64,000 nucleotides of DNA from Mycolicibacterium komossense (lineage in GTDB: Bacteria > Actinomycetota > Actinomycetes > Mycobacteriales > Mycobacteriaceae): assembly GCF_025822605.1 (NCBI RefSeq), contig NZ_JACKTY010000047.1, forward strand, positions 63,652 through 127,651, given 5' to 3'. The notes under the pieces are model-generated. The model was given only the letters and a program-made list of their open reading frames with translations, made no database searches and had not been told where the DNA came from. Made by a program: the position numbers and the translations under genes. This document shows positions 35,355 to 44,439 of this stretch, in pieces; the stretch's first letter is position 1, and each line of letters opens with the position of its first letter.

Positions 35355-36131
35355 ATGTCGACGATCATTCCCCGTAAAGCGCTGATCGCCATCAGCAGCT
35401 ATCACGGCGTCATCTATCCCGACGGCACGAAAACCGGTCTCTTCTTCACCGAGGCGCTGCATCCGTACGAAGTGTTCACGGCGGCAGGATTTGACGTGGA
35501 CCTGGCAACCGAGACCGGCACTTACGGATTGGACGACCTCTCACTGACCGAACAGTTTCTGGCGGGCGACGACAGAGTTGTGTTCGACAATCCGAAGCAC
35601 CCCTTCAACATCAAGCTGAACTCGCAGCTGAAGAAGGCGTCCGAGGTGAACAGCGAGGAATACGGCGTGTTCTTCGGCTCGGCAGGCCACGCCGCTCTCT
35701 ACGACTACCCGACAGCGAAACACTTACAGGCTTCGGCCGCTAATGTCTGGGTGCGAGGGGGAATCGTCGCGGCGGTGTGCCACGGACCAGTGATCCTGCC
35801 CGGCGTCATCGATGCCGAAACCGGACGATCGATCATCGAAGGCACCACGGTAACCGGCTTCACGATCGAGGGAGAGGTCGTGCTGAAGGTCCTCGACAAG
35901 CTGACAGCCGATCACGTCGCGCCTGTCGTGGAGGCGGTAACCAAGGTGGGCGCCGATTACAGCTCGCCTATGCACCCCTTCGACGATTACTCCATCACTG
36001 CTGGCCGGCTCATTACCGGCGCCAATCCGGCCAGTGCTCGCAGCACCGCTGAGAGAGTTGTCATAGCGTTTGACGGTCTTGCCCGCGCCGAGACGATTGA
36101 CGGACAGACGAAGGGCATCGTCCGCGTGTAG
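35355..36131 (+). CDS. DJ-1/PfpI superfamily protein (Hsp31/glyoxalase III-like)
   Basis: A 258-residue class I glutamine-amidotransferase-like protein of the Hsp31 branch. The nucleophile elbow is AVCHGP, with Cys near residue 142, and the N-terminal strand is KALIAISSYHG. An insertion with FNIKLNSQLKKASEVNSEEYGVFF is typical of the long Hsp31-like members. Relatives convert methylglyoxal to lactate without cofactor or act as protein deglycases/chaperones. The ATG follows AAGGAG at 35343-35348. Operator site 2 lies upstream, which makes it a cargo-regulon member. Confidence 0.85.
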   Translation: MSTIIPRKALIAISSYHGVIYPDGTKTGLFFTEALHPYEVFTAAGFDVDLATETGTYGLDDLSLTEQFLAGDDRVVFDNPKHPFNIKLNSQLKKASEVNSEEYGVFFGSAGHAALYDYPTAKHLQASAANVWVRGGIVAAVCHGPVILPGVIDAETGRSIIEGTTVTGFTIEGEVVLKVLDKLTADHVAPVVEAVTKVGADYSSPMHPFDDYSITAGRLITGANPASARSTAERVVIAFDGLARAETIDGQTKGIVRV

Positions 36132-36486
36132 CTGGTCTCGCCTGAGCCGGTCGGCGCCGATATCCCTGCACGTTGGCCGATAGAACACGACAACCACGCG
36201 GCGTGGCCGCCGCCTGAGCGAGGGCTGCGAGTTGCGCGAGAGGCGGCCGCCCGCTTACTCAACGGCTAATTGCTGCCTCGAGCGCAATCTGTTCGTCGTG
36301 TGTGTGCGAAGGACGGAGGCGGCAGGACCTGCGCGCCGTATTCATGTGATGTGTTGAGTGTCAGTATCTTTCCGACTCCGCGACACCCGAGACGATAAGA
36401 GTGAGCGACGCGCGCGCCAGACCGCGAAAATCGGCCGCCCTGGCCGGCATCGCAGGATCGAGCGGCAACACGCTGTCCGGCCGCGA
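36132..36486. other. Intergenic stretch between convergent cargo genes
   Basis: About 355 bp between the DJ-1 stop and the stop of the first small lipoprotein gene. No open frame with a ribosome site, no cargo operator and no transposon end repeat is visible. Confidence 0.5.
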
Positions 36487-36768
36487 TTAAGGCACGCCGT
36501 TGATCCCGGGATGTTCACCGGGGGTGACTACACCTGCGGATGGGGGATGCACCGCCGGGGTGAAAAGGTTTCCACCACTGGGATTGAGATCCTTCTCAGT
36601 CGGCGACGGCGAGCTGCTTGTCGCCGTCGAACTCGTCGGGACGGAAGTCGTCGTCGAGGGCTGCTGACCGGAGCCGGTCTTACCGCAGCCCGTGCCAAGA
36701 ATGCCGATCGCGATGAATGCGACCGAACCTGCGGCGGCGGCCCTGATGTGGAGTCGAGGTGTGCTCAT
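36487..36768 (-). CDS. Small cargo lipoprotein A
   Basis: A 93-residue protein with signal peptide and lipobox GTGC (Cys at ~28), then a Ser/Thr-rich low-complexity linker. Its C-terminal motif PTEKDLNPSGGNLFTPAV is shared almost exactly with the neighbouring small lipoprotein, so the two are tandem paralogues. GGAG lies 5 bases before the ATG. It is 45 bp downstream of its paralogue, probably in one transcript under operator site 3. No family recognised. Confidence 0.7.
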   Translation of the reverse strand: MSTPRLHIRAAAAGSVAFIAIGILGTGCGKTGSGQQPSTTTSVPTSSTATSSSPSPTEKDLNPSGGNLFTPAVHPPSAGVVTPGEHPGINGVP

Positions 36769-36813
36769 TGCTGCTCCAAATATCCATGTTTGTAGGGTCT
36801 TCGATCGTCAGTG

Positions 36814-37074
36814 TCAGGAGTCGTGGTGGCGGTGCACACCAGGTGGTTCCGTCGGCGCCGGTGGAGCTTTCACGCCGGGGGTGAAGAGATTGCCGCCGTT
36901 GGGACTCAGGTCCTTCTCGGTGGGCGACGGCACTACGCTGCTGGGCGCGGTTGTTGTGGTGGCGGTGGTGGTGGAAGTCGTTGGGGATTGCGGTTTTCCC
37001 CCGCACGCGGTGAGCAACACGCCAACCGCGCAGAGCGGTATGGCTAGGCCAGCAATGCGACGGTGCAGATTCAT
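36814..37074 (-). CDS. Small cargo lipoprotein B
   Basis: An 86-residue lipoprotein. MNLHRRIAGLAIPLCAVGVLLTACGG gives a signal peptide with lipobox LTAC at residues 21-24; a Thr-rich linker and the paralogue-shared motif PTEKDLSPNGGNLFTPGV follow. AAGGA stands before the ATG at 37074; the longer open frame to 37287 is not used. Operator site 3 lies 99 bp upstream. It and its paralogue are probably surface-anchored; function unknown. Confidence 0.7.
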   Translation of the reverse strand: MNLHRRIAGLAIPLCAVGVLLTACGGKPQSPTTSTTTATTTTAPSSVVPSPTEKDLSPNGGNLFTPGVKAPPAPTEPPGVHRHHDS

Positions 37075-37173
37075 CGGGGTCCTTCGTGACACGTGATGGG
37101 TGGAAGGCGAGCTGGTCTCAGTGGCGAGTCCATCGGTCGCTCTATTCATGCTGTCACGCAACGACACTCGTGT

Positions 37174-37199
37174 TCCATAGCACGTCATGCGGTCTTTAT
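37174..37199 (-). promoter_or_regulatory. Cargo operator site 3 (toward small lipoprotein pair)
   Basis: Cargo motif with dyad CATGACGTGCTATG and flank ATAAAGAC, reading leftward. It stands 99 bp before the start of small lipoprotein B. Confidence 0.75.
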
Positions 37200-37306
37200 G
37201 GCTCAGGGCTGGAGCAGGACGGCAGTTCCTGTCCGCGGACTTGCGGTGACGAGTCTTCTGACTGACCCGGCAGTCCAGGTGAAGCACTTGGGCCGCATGC
37301 CCGTGT

Positions 37307-39079
37307 CTACTTCCGCTCGGAATATTGGATGCGGTGTAAGTGGGCGTAGATGCCGTCGAGTGCCAAAAGATCGGCGTGGGTGCCGTCTTCGGCGACCGTG
37401 CCTTCGTTGATGACGATGATCCGGTCGGCGTCTTTGAGGGTGCTCAACCGATGGGCGATGATGATGACGGTGCGGCCCTTCATCAGCCGTTCCAGGCCTT
37501 CGATCACCAGTTCCTCGGACTCGGCGTCCAGTGATGCCGTCGGTTCGTCCAGGATCAGGATCGGGCTGTCGCGGATGAAGGCACGCGCGATCCCAATGCG
37601 TTGGCGCTGACCGCCTGAAAGTGTCAGGCCTCGCTCGCCTACCGGACTGTCATAGCCCTGGGGCATCCGGGTGATGAATTCGTCGGCGTTGGCGAGTTTG
37701 GCCGCGGCGATGATCTCCTCTTCGCTGGCGTCGGGACGGCCGAAGGCGATGTTCTCGCGGACGGTGCCCCGGAACAGGACGGTGTCCTGCAGCACGAAGC
37801 CGATCTGCCTGCGCAGCGGATGCAGTTTGTACTCGCAGATGTTCACGCCGTCGATCCTGATGTGCCCGCCGTTCGGGTCGCGGAACCGAGGAACGAGGCT
37901 GACGACCGTGGACTTGCCGCTGCCGGTGGGGCCGACGATGCCCACCAGCTGCCCGGCCGGGATGGTGAAGCTCACGTTGCGCAGCACCGGCACGTCGGCG
38001 TCATATCCGAAAGCCACATTCTCAAAGTCGATGTCACCGCGAAACGGTGGCGGGTCGATCGCGTCGGGGCGCTCCGGCACGACGAAGTCGGCGTCGAGGA
38101 TCGCCCGGACCCGTTCGAATCCGACCGACACCTTCGCGAAAGAGTTTGTCATCACCGCGATCTCACGCACGGGCTGGAAGAACTTGGTGAGGTAGGCCAG
38201 GAAGACGGTCAGCGTACCCGCTGTCATGACGCCGCCCAGGATGAGTGCCGACCCCCGCCACAGCACGACACCCGTACACAACGCGACGGCAAAACTGACA
38301 ACCGGGGACAGCAGCGAGGACACCCGCCTGGCCTTGAGCCATGCCATGACGGTGTCCTGGCTGGCTTGGACGAGATGCTGTTCCTCAAGGTCTTGGGCGT
38401 CGAACGCTTGCACCACCTCGATTCCTTCGAGGCTCTGTTGCAGGGTGGCCAACATATTCGATTGCCGCTTACGCACTTCACGGGTCGCGTCTTTGATCAA
38501 CCGGTTGACCCGGAACACGAAGATCGCCAACAACGGCGTGACGGTCAGTGCGACGAGCGCGAAATCCCAGCGCAGCATGAACATCACGACGACCATCCCG
38601 ACGATGGTGAAGCTGTCGGTGATCAGGTTCAGCGTGGAGACCGACGCAAAACTCTGGATCGTCTGAACGTCGGTCATGATCGTGCTGAGGATCGTGCCGA
38701 CCCGGTTCTGGTCGTAAAAGCCGAGCGAAAACAGCTGCAGACGGTGAAATAACCGCACCCGCAGATCGTTCGCGACATTCTGCCCGAGGCTTTCGGTGAA
38801 GTAGGTGGCGATGTAGAACGCGACGCCGGTGACCGCCGCAATCACCGCGGTCGCAATGCCCGCCGCCGCGGCGATGTGCAGCTTGCTGTCGCCGCCGAGC
38901 ATGGGCAGCAGCCAGGAGATCCACTGCGGGACGGGACGGCTGCCGACGACGTTGTCGAGGATGATTTTCAACGGCCATGGCGCGGCCAGACTCATCAGCG
39001 TCTGCACCACTGTCGCAGTGAAGATGATGGCCAGACTCCATCGGTAGGGTCGGAGCAGTTGACGGATGAGGCGCGTCAT
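37307..39079 (-). CDS. ABC exporter half-transporter (MsbA-like), canonical
   Basis: A 590-residue half-transporter with an N-terminal six-helix domain and a C-terminal ATPase. Walker A GPTGSGKST, signature LSGGQRQR, Walker B LILDEPTASLD and H-loop IAHRLST are all canonical, so it can work as a homodimer, unlike the two other exporters in the window. It follows the EthD-like gene on the same strand after 135 bp with no operator of its own visible, so it may be read from the operator upstream of that gene. Substrate unknown. Confidence 0.88.
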   Translation of the reverse strand: MTRLIRQLLRPYRWSLAIIFTATVVQTLMSLAAPWPLKIILDNVVGSRPVPQWISWLLPMLGGDSKLHIAAAAGIATAVIAAVTGVAFYIATYFTESLGQNVANDLRVRLFHRLQLFSLGFYDQNRVGTILSTIMTDVQTIQSFASVSTLNLITDSFTIVGMVVVMFMLRWDFALVALTVTPLLAIFVFRVNRLIKDATREVRKRQSNMLATLQQSLEGIEVVQAFDAQDLEEQHLVQASQDTVMAWLKARRVSSLLSPVVSFAVALCTGVVLWRGSALILGGVMTAGTLTVFLAYLTKFFQPVREIAVMTNSFAKVSVGFERVRAILDADFVVPERPDAIDPPPFRGDIDFENVAFGYDADVPVLRNVSFTIPAGQLVGIVGPTGSGKSTVVSLVPRFRDPNGGHIRIDGVNICEYKLHPLRRQIGFVLQDTVLFRGTVRENIAFGRPDASEEEIIAAAKLANADEFITRMPQGYDSPVGERGLTLSGGQRQRIGIARAFIRDSPILILDEPTASLDAESEELVIEGLERLMKGRTVIIIAHRLSTLKDADRIIVINEGTVAEDGTHADLLALDGIYAHLHRIQYSERK

Positions 39080-39214
39080 GACACTCGTTTCCTGTGAGCG
39101 GGCACAGAGCTGCCCGAGATGACCAAACTTCCAGCCGGTCCTGCCTCACCCCACACAGGACGAGAGGCGAGGTTCGGGCCCCTGCTAAATCGGGGGGAAC
39201 GCGGCAGCGGACCT

Positions 39215-39535
39215 TCAGTGTTGGGAAATCTCGATGTCGGAGAAGAGCACGCGAACACCGCCCGTGGACAGACGCTGCATGGCCTCGAAGAACGCTGCCG
39301 CCTGCGGTGTGGCCACCGCCGCGCTAGCGGCCGCATAATCCGGATAGTAAAGATCAAGCGCACGGTATGCCGGCGTCGGGCTGCCATCTTCCTTCGGCCA
39401 GACCTTCGACGCCTCGAAGCGGAGGTGACCCGGGATGCTCCGCGCTGCATCTAATTGCTCGGCCGGATAGGCGGATTCGAATGCCTCGGGGTCGGTGGGA
39501 TTATCGTAGATGACGGTGATCTTCGTCTCTGCCAT
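39215..39535 (-). CDS. EthD-family protein
   Basis: A 106-residue dimeric alpha/beta-barrel protein of the EthD family: KITVIYDNPTDPEAFESAY at the start, ARSIPGHLRFEASKVWP, and the closing AAAFFEAMQRLSTGGVRVLFSDIE. EthD-type proteins accompany oxidative degradation or stress genes, usually without a defined reaction. A cargo operator (39644-39669) lies 108 bp upstream. Probably cotranscribed with the ABC exporter downstream. Confidence 0.78.
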   Translation of the reverse strand: MAETKITVIYDNPTDPEAFESAYPAEQLDAARSIPGHLRFEASKVWPKEDGSPTPAYRALDLYYPDYAAASAAVATPQAAAFFEAMQRLSTGGVRVLFSDIEISQH

Positions 39536-39643
39536 GAGATTTCCTCCTGCTTCGCAGCTAGACGCCGTGTTGCGGCCAGCCGGCCTCGCCCGCTTTGGCC
39601 GCGAGGGTTGTCTGTGAAGTTTTGCCGTACGACGGCCGGAGAT

Positions 39644-39669
39644 GCCATCACGTGGTGTGCGATCTTTAG
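39644..39669 (-). promoter_or_regulatory. Cargo operator site 4 (toward EthD gene)
   Basis: Cargo motif with dyad CACACCACGTGATG and flank CTAAAGAT, reading leftward, 108 bp before the EthD-like start. It lies in the 202-bp gap after the aldo/keto reductase gene. Confidence 0.72.
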
Positions 39670-39737
39670 CATTTCGCTGCGTCTGCCCGGGTCAATGTCC
39701 GAAACTATCGGCACCCGAACCTCTCAGATCTGTGGAG

Positions 39738-40751
39738 CTAGTGGTCGATCGGCAACGGTGCTGAACGTGACACCAAGCCCTGCGCACGCAGATCGCGCCA
39801 GAAGTCCGCGGGGATGACCGTTCCGAGCGCAGCGTGGTCCTCCTTCACCCGAGAAGGCTTGCTTGCGCCCGGAATGACGGCCACCGCCGCCGGATGGGCC
39901 AGGCAGAACTGCAGCGCCGCCGCCTTGAGTGGGATGCCGTGCTGATCGGCCAACACGCTGAGCGCCTTGACTTTCGGCCCGATCTCCGCAGGGGCTCGCT
40001 TGTACTCGAAGTTCGGTCCACCGACGAGCACACCCGAGCTGTACGGGCCACCGATGACAATGCCGACACCCTGCTTCTGCGCTGCGGGCATGACCCGTTG
40101 GAGAGCGTGCTCATGATCGAGCAGGGTGTACCGGCCGGCGAGCAGGCTCCCGTCGGCAGTGGGTTCGGACAAGCCGAGGAGCAGTTCGATCGGCTCGGTG
40201 CGGTTGACACCCAGCCCCCACCCCTTGATGACACCCTCATCGCGCAGCTTGTTCAGGGCGCGGAACGCTCCGGTGCGGGCGATTTCGAACTGTGCCAGCC
40301 AGCCGTCGCCGTGGAAATCTTGGGCGAGGTCGTGAATCCACACGAAGTCGAGACGATCGACCCCAAGCCGCCGCAGACTCGCTTCGATGGACTTAAGCGC
40401 GCCTTCGGCGGTGTAGTCGTAGACGATCTTGTTCTTCAGACCGAACTCGAACAGGCCGTCTTTGTCACCGAAACCCGTTCTGCCTGTCTCTTTCTCGTCA
40501 AGAATGAGACGGCCGACCTTGGTGCTGAGTACATATTCCTCGCGCGGGTGATCTTTCAACGCGTTGCCCAGCCGAATCTCCGAGAGCCCGGCGCCGTAGA
40601 ACGGCGCGGTGTCGAAGAATCGGGTGCCGGCCTGCCACGCGGCTTCCACTGTGGCGACAGCTTCGTCATCGGGAATGTCGCGGAACATGTTGCCTAACGG
40701 GGCCGCGCCGAACCCGAGCGGCCCACCAAGAAAGCTTCCTCGCAAACTCAT
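39738..40751 (-). CDS. Aldo/keto reductase
   Basis: A 337-residue (alpha/beta)8-barrel NADPH reductase. Catalytic residues of the family are visible: Asp in FFDTAPFYGAGLSE (Tyr in the same segment), Lys in STKVGR and His in WIHDLAQDF. It is closest in layout to the D-threo-aldose/L-fucose dehydrogenase-like branch. Aldehyde or sugar reduction is expected. It is divergent from the aldehyde dehydrogenase operon across ~470 bp carrying two cargo operators; site 5 points at this gene. Confidence 0.87.
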   Translation of the reverse strand: MSLRGSFLGGPLGFGAAPLGNMFRDIPDDEAVATVEAAWQAGTRFFDTAPFYGAGLSEIRLGNALKDHPREEYVLSTKVGRLILDEKETGRTGFGDKDGLFEFGLKNKIVYDYTAEGALKSIEASLRRLGVDRLDFVWIHDLAQDFHGDGWLAQFEIARTGAFRALNKLRDEGVIKGWGLGVNRTEPIELLLGLSEPTADGSLLAGRYTLLDHEHALQRVMPAAQKQGVGIVIGGPYSSGVLVGGPNFEYKRAPAEIGPKVKALSVLADQHGIPLKAAALQFCLAHPAAVAVIPGASKPSRVKEDHAALGTVIPADFWRDLRAQGLVSRSAPLPIDH

Positions 40752-40874
40752 GAAATACCCTGCCGTTCCTCGTGTGCGAGCGACTCACTGGCCGATGGCG
40801 TTGCACCGTCCGACCTGTGCAGATGCCCTAATAGTCGTTGGTGAGCCCATCGTGGAGGCTGTGCATCCGGGGGC

Positions 40875-40900
40875 GCCATCGCGCGGCATGCCATTTTTAA
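40875..40900 (-). promoter_or_regulatory. Cargo operator site 5 (toward aldo/keto reductase)
   Basis: Cargo motif with dyad CATGCCGCGCGATG and flank TTAAAAAT, reading leftward. It stands 123 bp before the aldo/keto reductase start. Confidence 0.75.
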
Positions 40901-40976
40901 TGCACCGCGCCGGCACTATCCGCCTTCGCCCCGCCGTGTCCGATCCGCGGCGACTGCCCACCGCGTGCTGCCGGTC

Positions 40977-41002
40977 TTAAATACCGCATGCCGTGCTATT
41001 TC
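40977..41002 (+). promoter_or_regulatory. Cargo operator site 6 (toward aldehyde dehydrogenase operon)
   Basis: Cargo motif with CATGCCGTGCTATT and flank TTAAATAC, reading rightward. It is the only copy whose last dyad position is off consensus. A TTGACA follows at 41018-41023, which could be the -35 of the operon promoter. Confidence 0.72.
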
Positions 41003-41059
41003 GCCCCCACCTCAGGCTTGACACGCTCGGGGGGCGAAGCCAGCAGCAGGGAGAGCCGC

Positions 41060-41134
41060 ATGACCGACACGAAGAGCACGACCACAGCCGGCATAGAGAT
41101 TGCACTGCGGCGCCGCACATGCCAGCTCCGTTGA
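41060..41134 (+). CDS. Possible 24-residue leader ORF
   Basis: ATG 41060 is preceded by AGGGAG and opens a 24-codon frame (MTDTKSTTTAGIEIAL...) ending with TGA at 41132-41134, 86 bp before the aldehyde dehydrogenase start. Coding is unproven; it could be a leader peptide or chance. Nothing similar precedes the other operator-linked genes. Confidence 0.25.
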   Translation: MTDTKSTTTAGIEIALRRRTCQLR

Positions 41135-41220
41135 ACGAATCACCCGCTCGCTGAGACGAACACTGCACCCACCGATGTCCGCAAAGCGTCACCAGGCCCA
41201 CCCGAAAGGAAACGATCACC

Positions 41221-42609
41221 ATGGCAATTCGAACGACCAGCCCTGTCACCGGCGAGGTACTTAAGAGCTTCGACGAACTGACCGCCGACCAGCTCGAAGA
41301 CAAGTTGGCGCGTGCCGCAACCGCCGCCGAGTCCTACCGCCTGACTACCGTCGACCAGCGGGCCGAGTGGCTCGGCCGGGCCGCTGACCACCTGGAAAAA
41401 GAAGCCGACTCCGTCAGCGAGCTGATCACCACCGAGATGGGCAAGACCTATCGCGCCGCCCAGGAGGAGGTCGCCAAATCCGTTCACGGACTGCGGTTCT
41501 ACGCCGCCGAAGGTCCCGCCTACCTCAAGGATCTCCCGGCTGACGCATCCCGTGTCGGTGCGAAGAAAACCTACGTCACCTATCAGCCGATCGGCCCGGT
41601 ACTCGCGGTGATGCCATGGAACCTCCCGCTGTGGCAGGCGATGAGATTCGCCGCCCCCGCCCTGACCGCAGGCAACGTCGGGCTGCTCAAGCACGCCTCC
41701 AACGTGCCCCAGACCGCGTTGTACATGGAACAGCTCTTCCGCGACGCCGGCTTTCCCGACGACGTGTTCCAGACACTGCTGATCTCCTCGGGTCGCGTCG
41801 AGCAGGTGCTGCGCGACGAGCGGGTAAAGGCGGCCACCCTGACCGGCAGTGAGCCCGCGGGCAAGTCCGTGGGCACCATCGCCGGCAGCGAGATCAAAAG
41901 GGTGGTACTCGAACTCGGCGGCTCAGATCCTTTCATCGTCATGCCGTCGACGAACCTGGAGCGCGCGACCGACGTCGCGGTGCTGGCCCGCACTCTCAAC
42001 AACGGCCAATCCTGCATCAACGGCAAACGCTTTTTCGTCCATGCCGACATCTACGACGCGTTCGTGGCGTCCTTCGCCGCCAAGATGGGGGCACTGGTGG
42101 TGGGTGACCCGATGGACGAGTCCACCGACGTGGGCCCGCTGGCCACAGAATCCGGCCGAGGCGACGTGGCAGCCTACGTCGACGATGCACTGGGCAAGGG
42201 CGCCAAGGCTCTCGTCGGCGGCAAGCGCCCCGAGGGGGCGGGCTGGTTCTATCCCCCCACTGTCCTCACCGACATCACCCCGGATATGAACATGTACCAC
42301 GAAGAGGTCTTCGGCCCGGTGGCACAGGTCTTTCGGGTCACGTCGCTGCAGCAGGCACTCGAGTTGGCCAACGGGCACCCCTATGGTCTGGGCTCCAACC
42401 TCTGGAGCGAAGACGAAGCCGAACGTCAGATGTTCATCCGCGACGTTGAGTCCGGGATGGCTTTCATCAACGGACACACCACCAGCTACCCGGAGATCCC
42501 GTTCGGCGGGGTAAAGCGCAGCGGCTACGGACGCGAACTGTCCGACCTTGGCATGAAGGAGTTCATGAACGCAAAGACCGTGTGGATCGGACCCGACGCG
42601 CCCGCCTAA
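41221..42609 (+). CDS. gabD: NADP-dependent succinate-semialdehyde dehydrogenase (GabD1-like)
   Basis: A 462-residue aldehyde dehydrogenase. Catalytic Cys is in NNGQSCINGKRFFVH (~residue 262) and the general base Glu in LELGGSDPF. LKHASNVPQTALYMEQLF and GSEPAGKSVG agree closely with my memory of mycobacterial GabD1 (Rv0234c), which oxidises succinic semialdehyde to succinate. It is the first gene of a six-gene operon. Operator site 6 and a TTGACA lie upstream. The reaction is family-based. Confidence 0.87.
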   Translation: MAIRTTSPVTGEVLKSFDELTADQLEDKLARAATAAESYRLTTVDQRAEWLGRAADHLEKEADSVSELITTEMGKTYRAAQEEVAKSVHGLRFYAAEGPAYLKDLPADASRVGAKKTYVTYQPIGPVLAVMPWNLPLWQAMRFAAPALTAGNVGLLKHASNVPQTALYMEQLFRDAGFPDDVFQTLLISSGRVEQVLRDERVKAATLTGSEPAGKSVGTIAGSEIKRVVLELGGSDPFIVMPSTNLERATDVAVLARTLNNGQSCINGKRFFVHADIYDAFVASFAAKMGALVVGDPMDESTDVGPLATESGRGDVAAYVDDALGKGAKALVGGKRPEGAGWFYPPTVLTDITPDMNMYHEEVFGPVAQVFRVTSLQQALELANGHPYGLGSNLWSEDEAERQMFIRDVESGMAFINGHTTSYPEIPFGGVKRSGYGRELSDLGMKEFMNAKTVWIGPDAPA

Positions 42610-42667
42610 GGCCGTACGCGAATAGCGAAGCAAGTCAGGACATGGACTCAGAGCAAGGAGATCAGAT

Positions 42668-43582
42668 GTGACCACGAACAATGACGGGGCACGCACCACG
42701 CCGATTCCAGTGGTCGCAGTGCTGGGAACCGGCACCATGGGCGCGGCGATGGCGGCCAACATCGGCGCGGCGGGGATCGCGCTGCGGGCGTGGAACCGTG
42801 CTCGCGCCGCCGCGGCCCCGCTGGCCAAAGACGGTGCGCTAGTGGCCGACTCGGCAGCCGACGCGTGCCGCGGCGCCAACGTCGTGCTGACCGCCTTATC
42901 GAACGAGGCGGTCGTTGCCTCGGTGATCAGCGATGCGCGTGCCGGCCTCGCCGGCGGCACGGTCTGGATCCAGACGTGCACAGTGTCCCCTGAGGGCAGC
43001 CACCGGCTCGCCAAGCAGGCCGCCGAACTGGATCTGGTCTTCGTGGAAGCGCCACTGTTGGGCACCAAAGAGCCGGCCGTCGCAGGCACGCTGACCTTGC
43101 TTGCCGCGGCGTCGGACCCGGCGGCCCGCCCGCGAGTGGCGCCCATTTTCGATGCCGTGGGCAATCGCACGGTCTGGCTCGACGGTATCGGTCAGCCCAG
43201 CGCGCTGAAACTTGCCTACAACGCCTGGGTGCTGACCACCGTCGAGGGGCTCGCCGAGTCCCTCACCCTCGCAGCTGCCCTCGGCGTCGATCCCGCCCTC
43301 GTCATCGATGTCATTCACGGCAGCGGACTGGACAGCAGGTACGTGGAAACCAAGGGCCCCAGGATGATTGATGATGACCTCGACCGGCCATCATTTCCGT
43401 TGGAAGCCGCGGCCAAGGACGCGGGCCTGATCACCGATGCCGCCCGCGCCGCCGGCCTTCATCTCGGCATCGCCGAAACGGTCCGCAAACGACTGGATCT
43501 CGCGGTGGCTGACGGGCAGGGACGCGCAGACGTAGCCGCCACCTATCGCGTGCCGCGACTGGAATCTCAGGTCGCCCCGTGA
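42668..43582 (+). CDS. Beta-hydroxyacid dehydrogenase (HIBADH/succinic-semialdehyde-reductase family)
   Basis: A 304-residue NAD(P)-dependent dehydrogenase. The coenzyme motif is VLGTGTMGAAMAANI near the N-terminus. The catalytic-lysine region is QPSALKLAYNAWVL (~residue 176), with the helical C-domain after it. The family acts on 3- or 4-hydroxyacids (3-hydroxyisobutyrate, tartronate, 4-hydroxybutyrate). Beside a GabD-type enzyme, 4-hydroxybutyrate to succinic semialdehyde is a reasonable guess. GTG start; overlaps the next gene by GTGA. Confidence 0.83.
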   Translation: MTTNNDGARTTPIPVVAVLGTGTMGAAMAANIGAAGIALRAWNRARAAAAPLAKDGALVADSAADACRGANVVLTALSNEAVVASVISDARAGLAGGTVWIQTCTVSPEGSHRLAKQAAELDLVFVEAPLLGTKEPAVAGTLTLLAAASDPAARPRVAPIFDAVGNRTVWLDGIGQPSALKLAYNAWVLTTVEGLAESLTLAAALGVDPALVIDVIHGSGLDSRYVETKGPRMIDDDLDRPSFPLEAAAKDAGLITDAARAAGLHLGIAETVRKRLDLAVADGQGRADVAATYRVPRLESQVAP

Positions 43583-44376
43583 CCGAGGCCGGGGTCGCAT
43601 CCGCGCGGCTGAGCGCCGCACAACTCGACGAGCTCATCCCCCACATCCACGACAGCCAATGGGATTCACCGTCGGCCTGCGCAGGGTGGCGTGTCATCGA
43701 CGTGCTGGCCCACCTGGGCGCGCTGGCCCACGAGGCCGTCGATCCTCCCCCGCCCGAACCTGGCCTGCCGACGGTTCGCGAGCGCTATCACGACCTGCGG
43801 GTCGACCAACGCAGAAGTCTGAGCCATGCCGAGGTGATCGACGAGTGGCGCACCTACACGCCCCGGCAACTGGACCTCTTGGAGGCCGACCAGGCCTCGA
43901 CCCGATCAGCCGGACCCGTCACCGTACCCGGCCTCGGCGTTTACCCACGGCATCTGCTGGCCAACACCATGGCATTCAACGTGTTATGCCATCTGCGCTA
44001 CGACATGCTCGCCCCCGACGGGCCGCTGCCGTTCACCCTGCCGCCGCCCACTGACCAACAGGTCTCTCCGGCAATCGGATTCATGCTCGCCGGACTACCG
44101 CAGATGCAAGGACCAGAACTCGACAACACCGTCACCGTTCCCCTGAGCCTCGAGCTCACCGGACCAGGCGCCACGACCGTCACCGTGCATCCGGCCCGGG
44201 GATCCGGAACCCGTCTGACCTTGAGCCCCGGCGACGACGGATCCACGCGGATCCGCAGCACCGCCCTGTCCTTCATCGCGTGGGGCACCACGCGAAAACC
44301 GTGGCGCCCCTATTGCACGATCAGCGGCGACGAACCGGTGGCCGCCGCATTCCTGGACTGCCTCAACATCATCTGA
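43579..44376 (+). CDS. Maleylpyruvate isomerase-family mycothiol-dependent enzyme
   Basis: A 265-residue DinB-like four-helix protein of the TIGR03083 type. The start LDELIPHIHDSQWDSPSACAGWRVIDVLAHL carries the conserved Trp and metal-ligand His. Relatives use mycothiol in isomerisation or detoxification; the real substrate is unknown. GTG overlaps the stop of the dehydrogenase gene, showing operon membership. Confidence 0.78.
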   Translation: MTEAGVASARLSAAQLDELIPHIHDSQWDSPSACAGWRVIDVLAHLGALAHEAVDPPPPEPGLPTVRERYHDLRVDQRRSLSHAEVIDEWRTYTPRQLDLLEADQASTRSAGPVTVPGLGVYPRHLLANTMAFNVLCHLRYDMLAPDGPLPFTLPPPTDQQVSPAIGFMLAGLPQMQGPELDNTVTVPLSLELTGPGATTVTVHPARGSGTRLTLSPGDDGSTRIRSTALSFIAWGTTRKPWRPYCTISGDEPVAAAFLDCLNII

Positions 44377-44439
44377 CTCATCCCCGACACGGGCTCACCG
44401 CCCACCTCCGCGCCCGGCCACCTCAGGAAAGGACCACCA

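Noticed and set aside
36358..36795. Plus-strand 145-codon frame opposite small lipoprotein A
   Set aside because: Antisense to a gene with a clear signal peptide, lipobox and ribosome site; no domain of its own.
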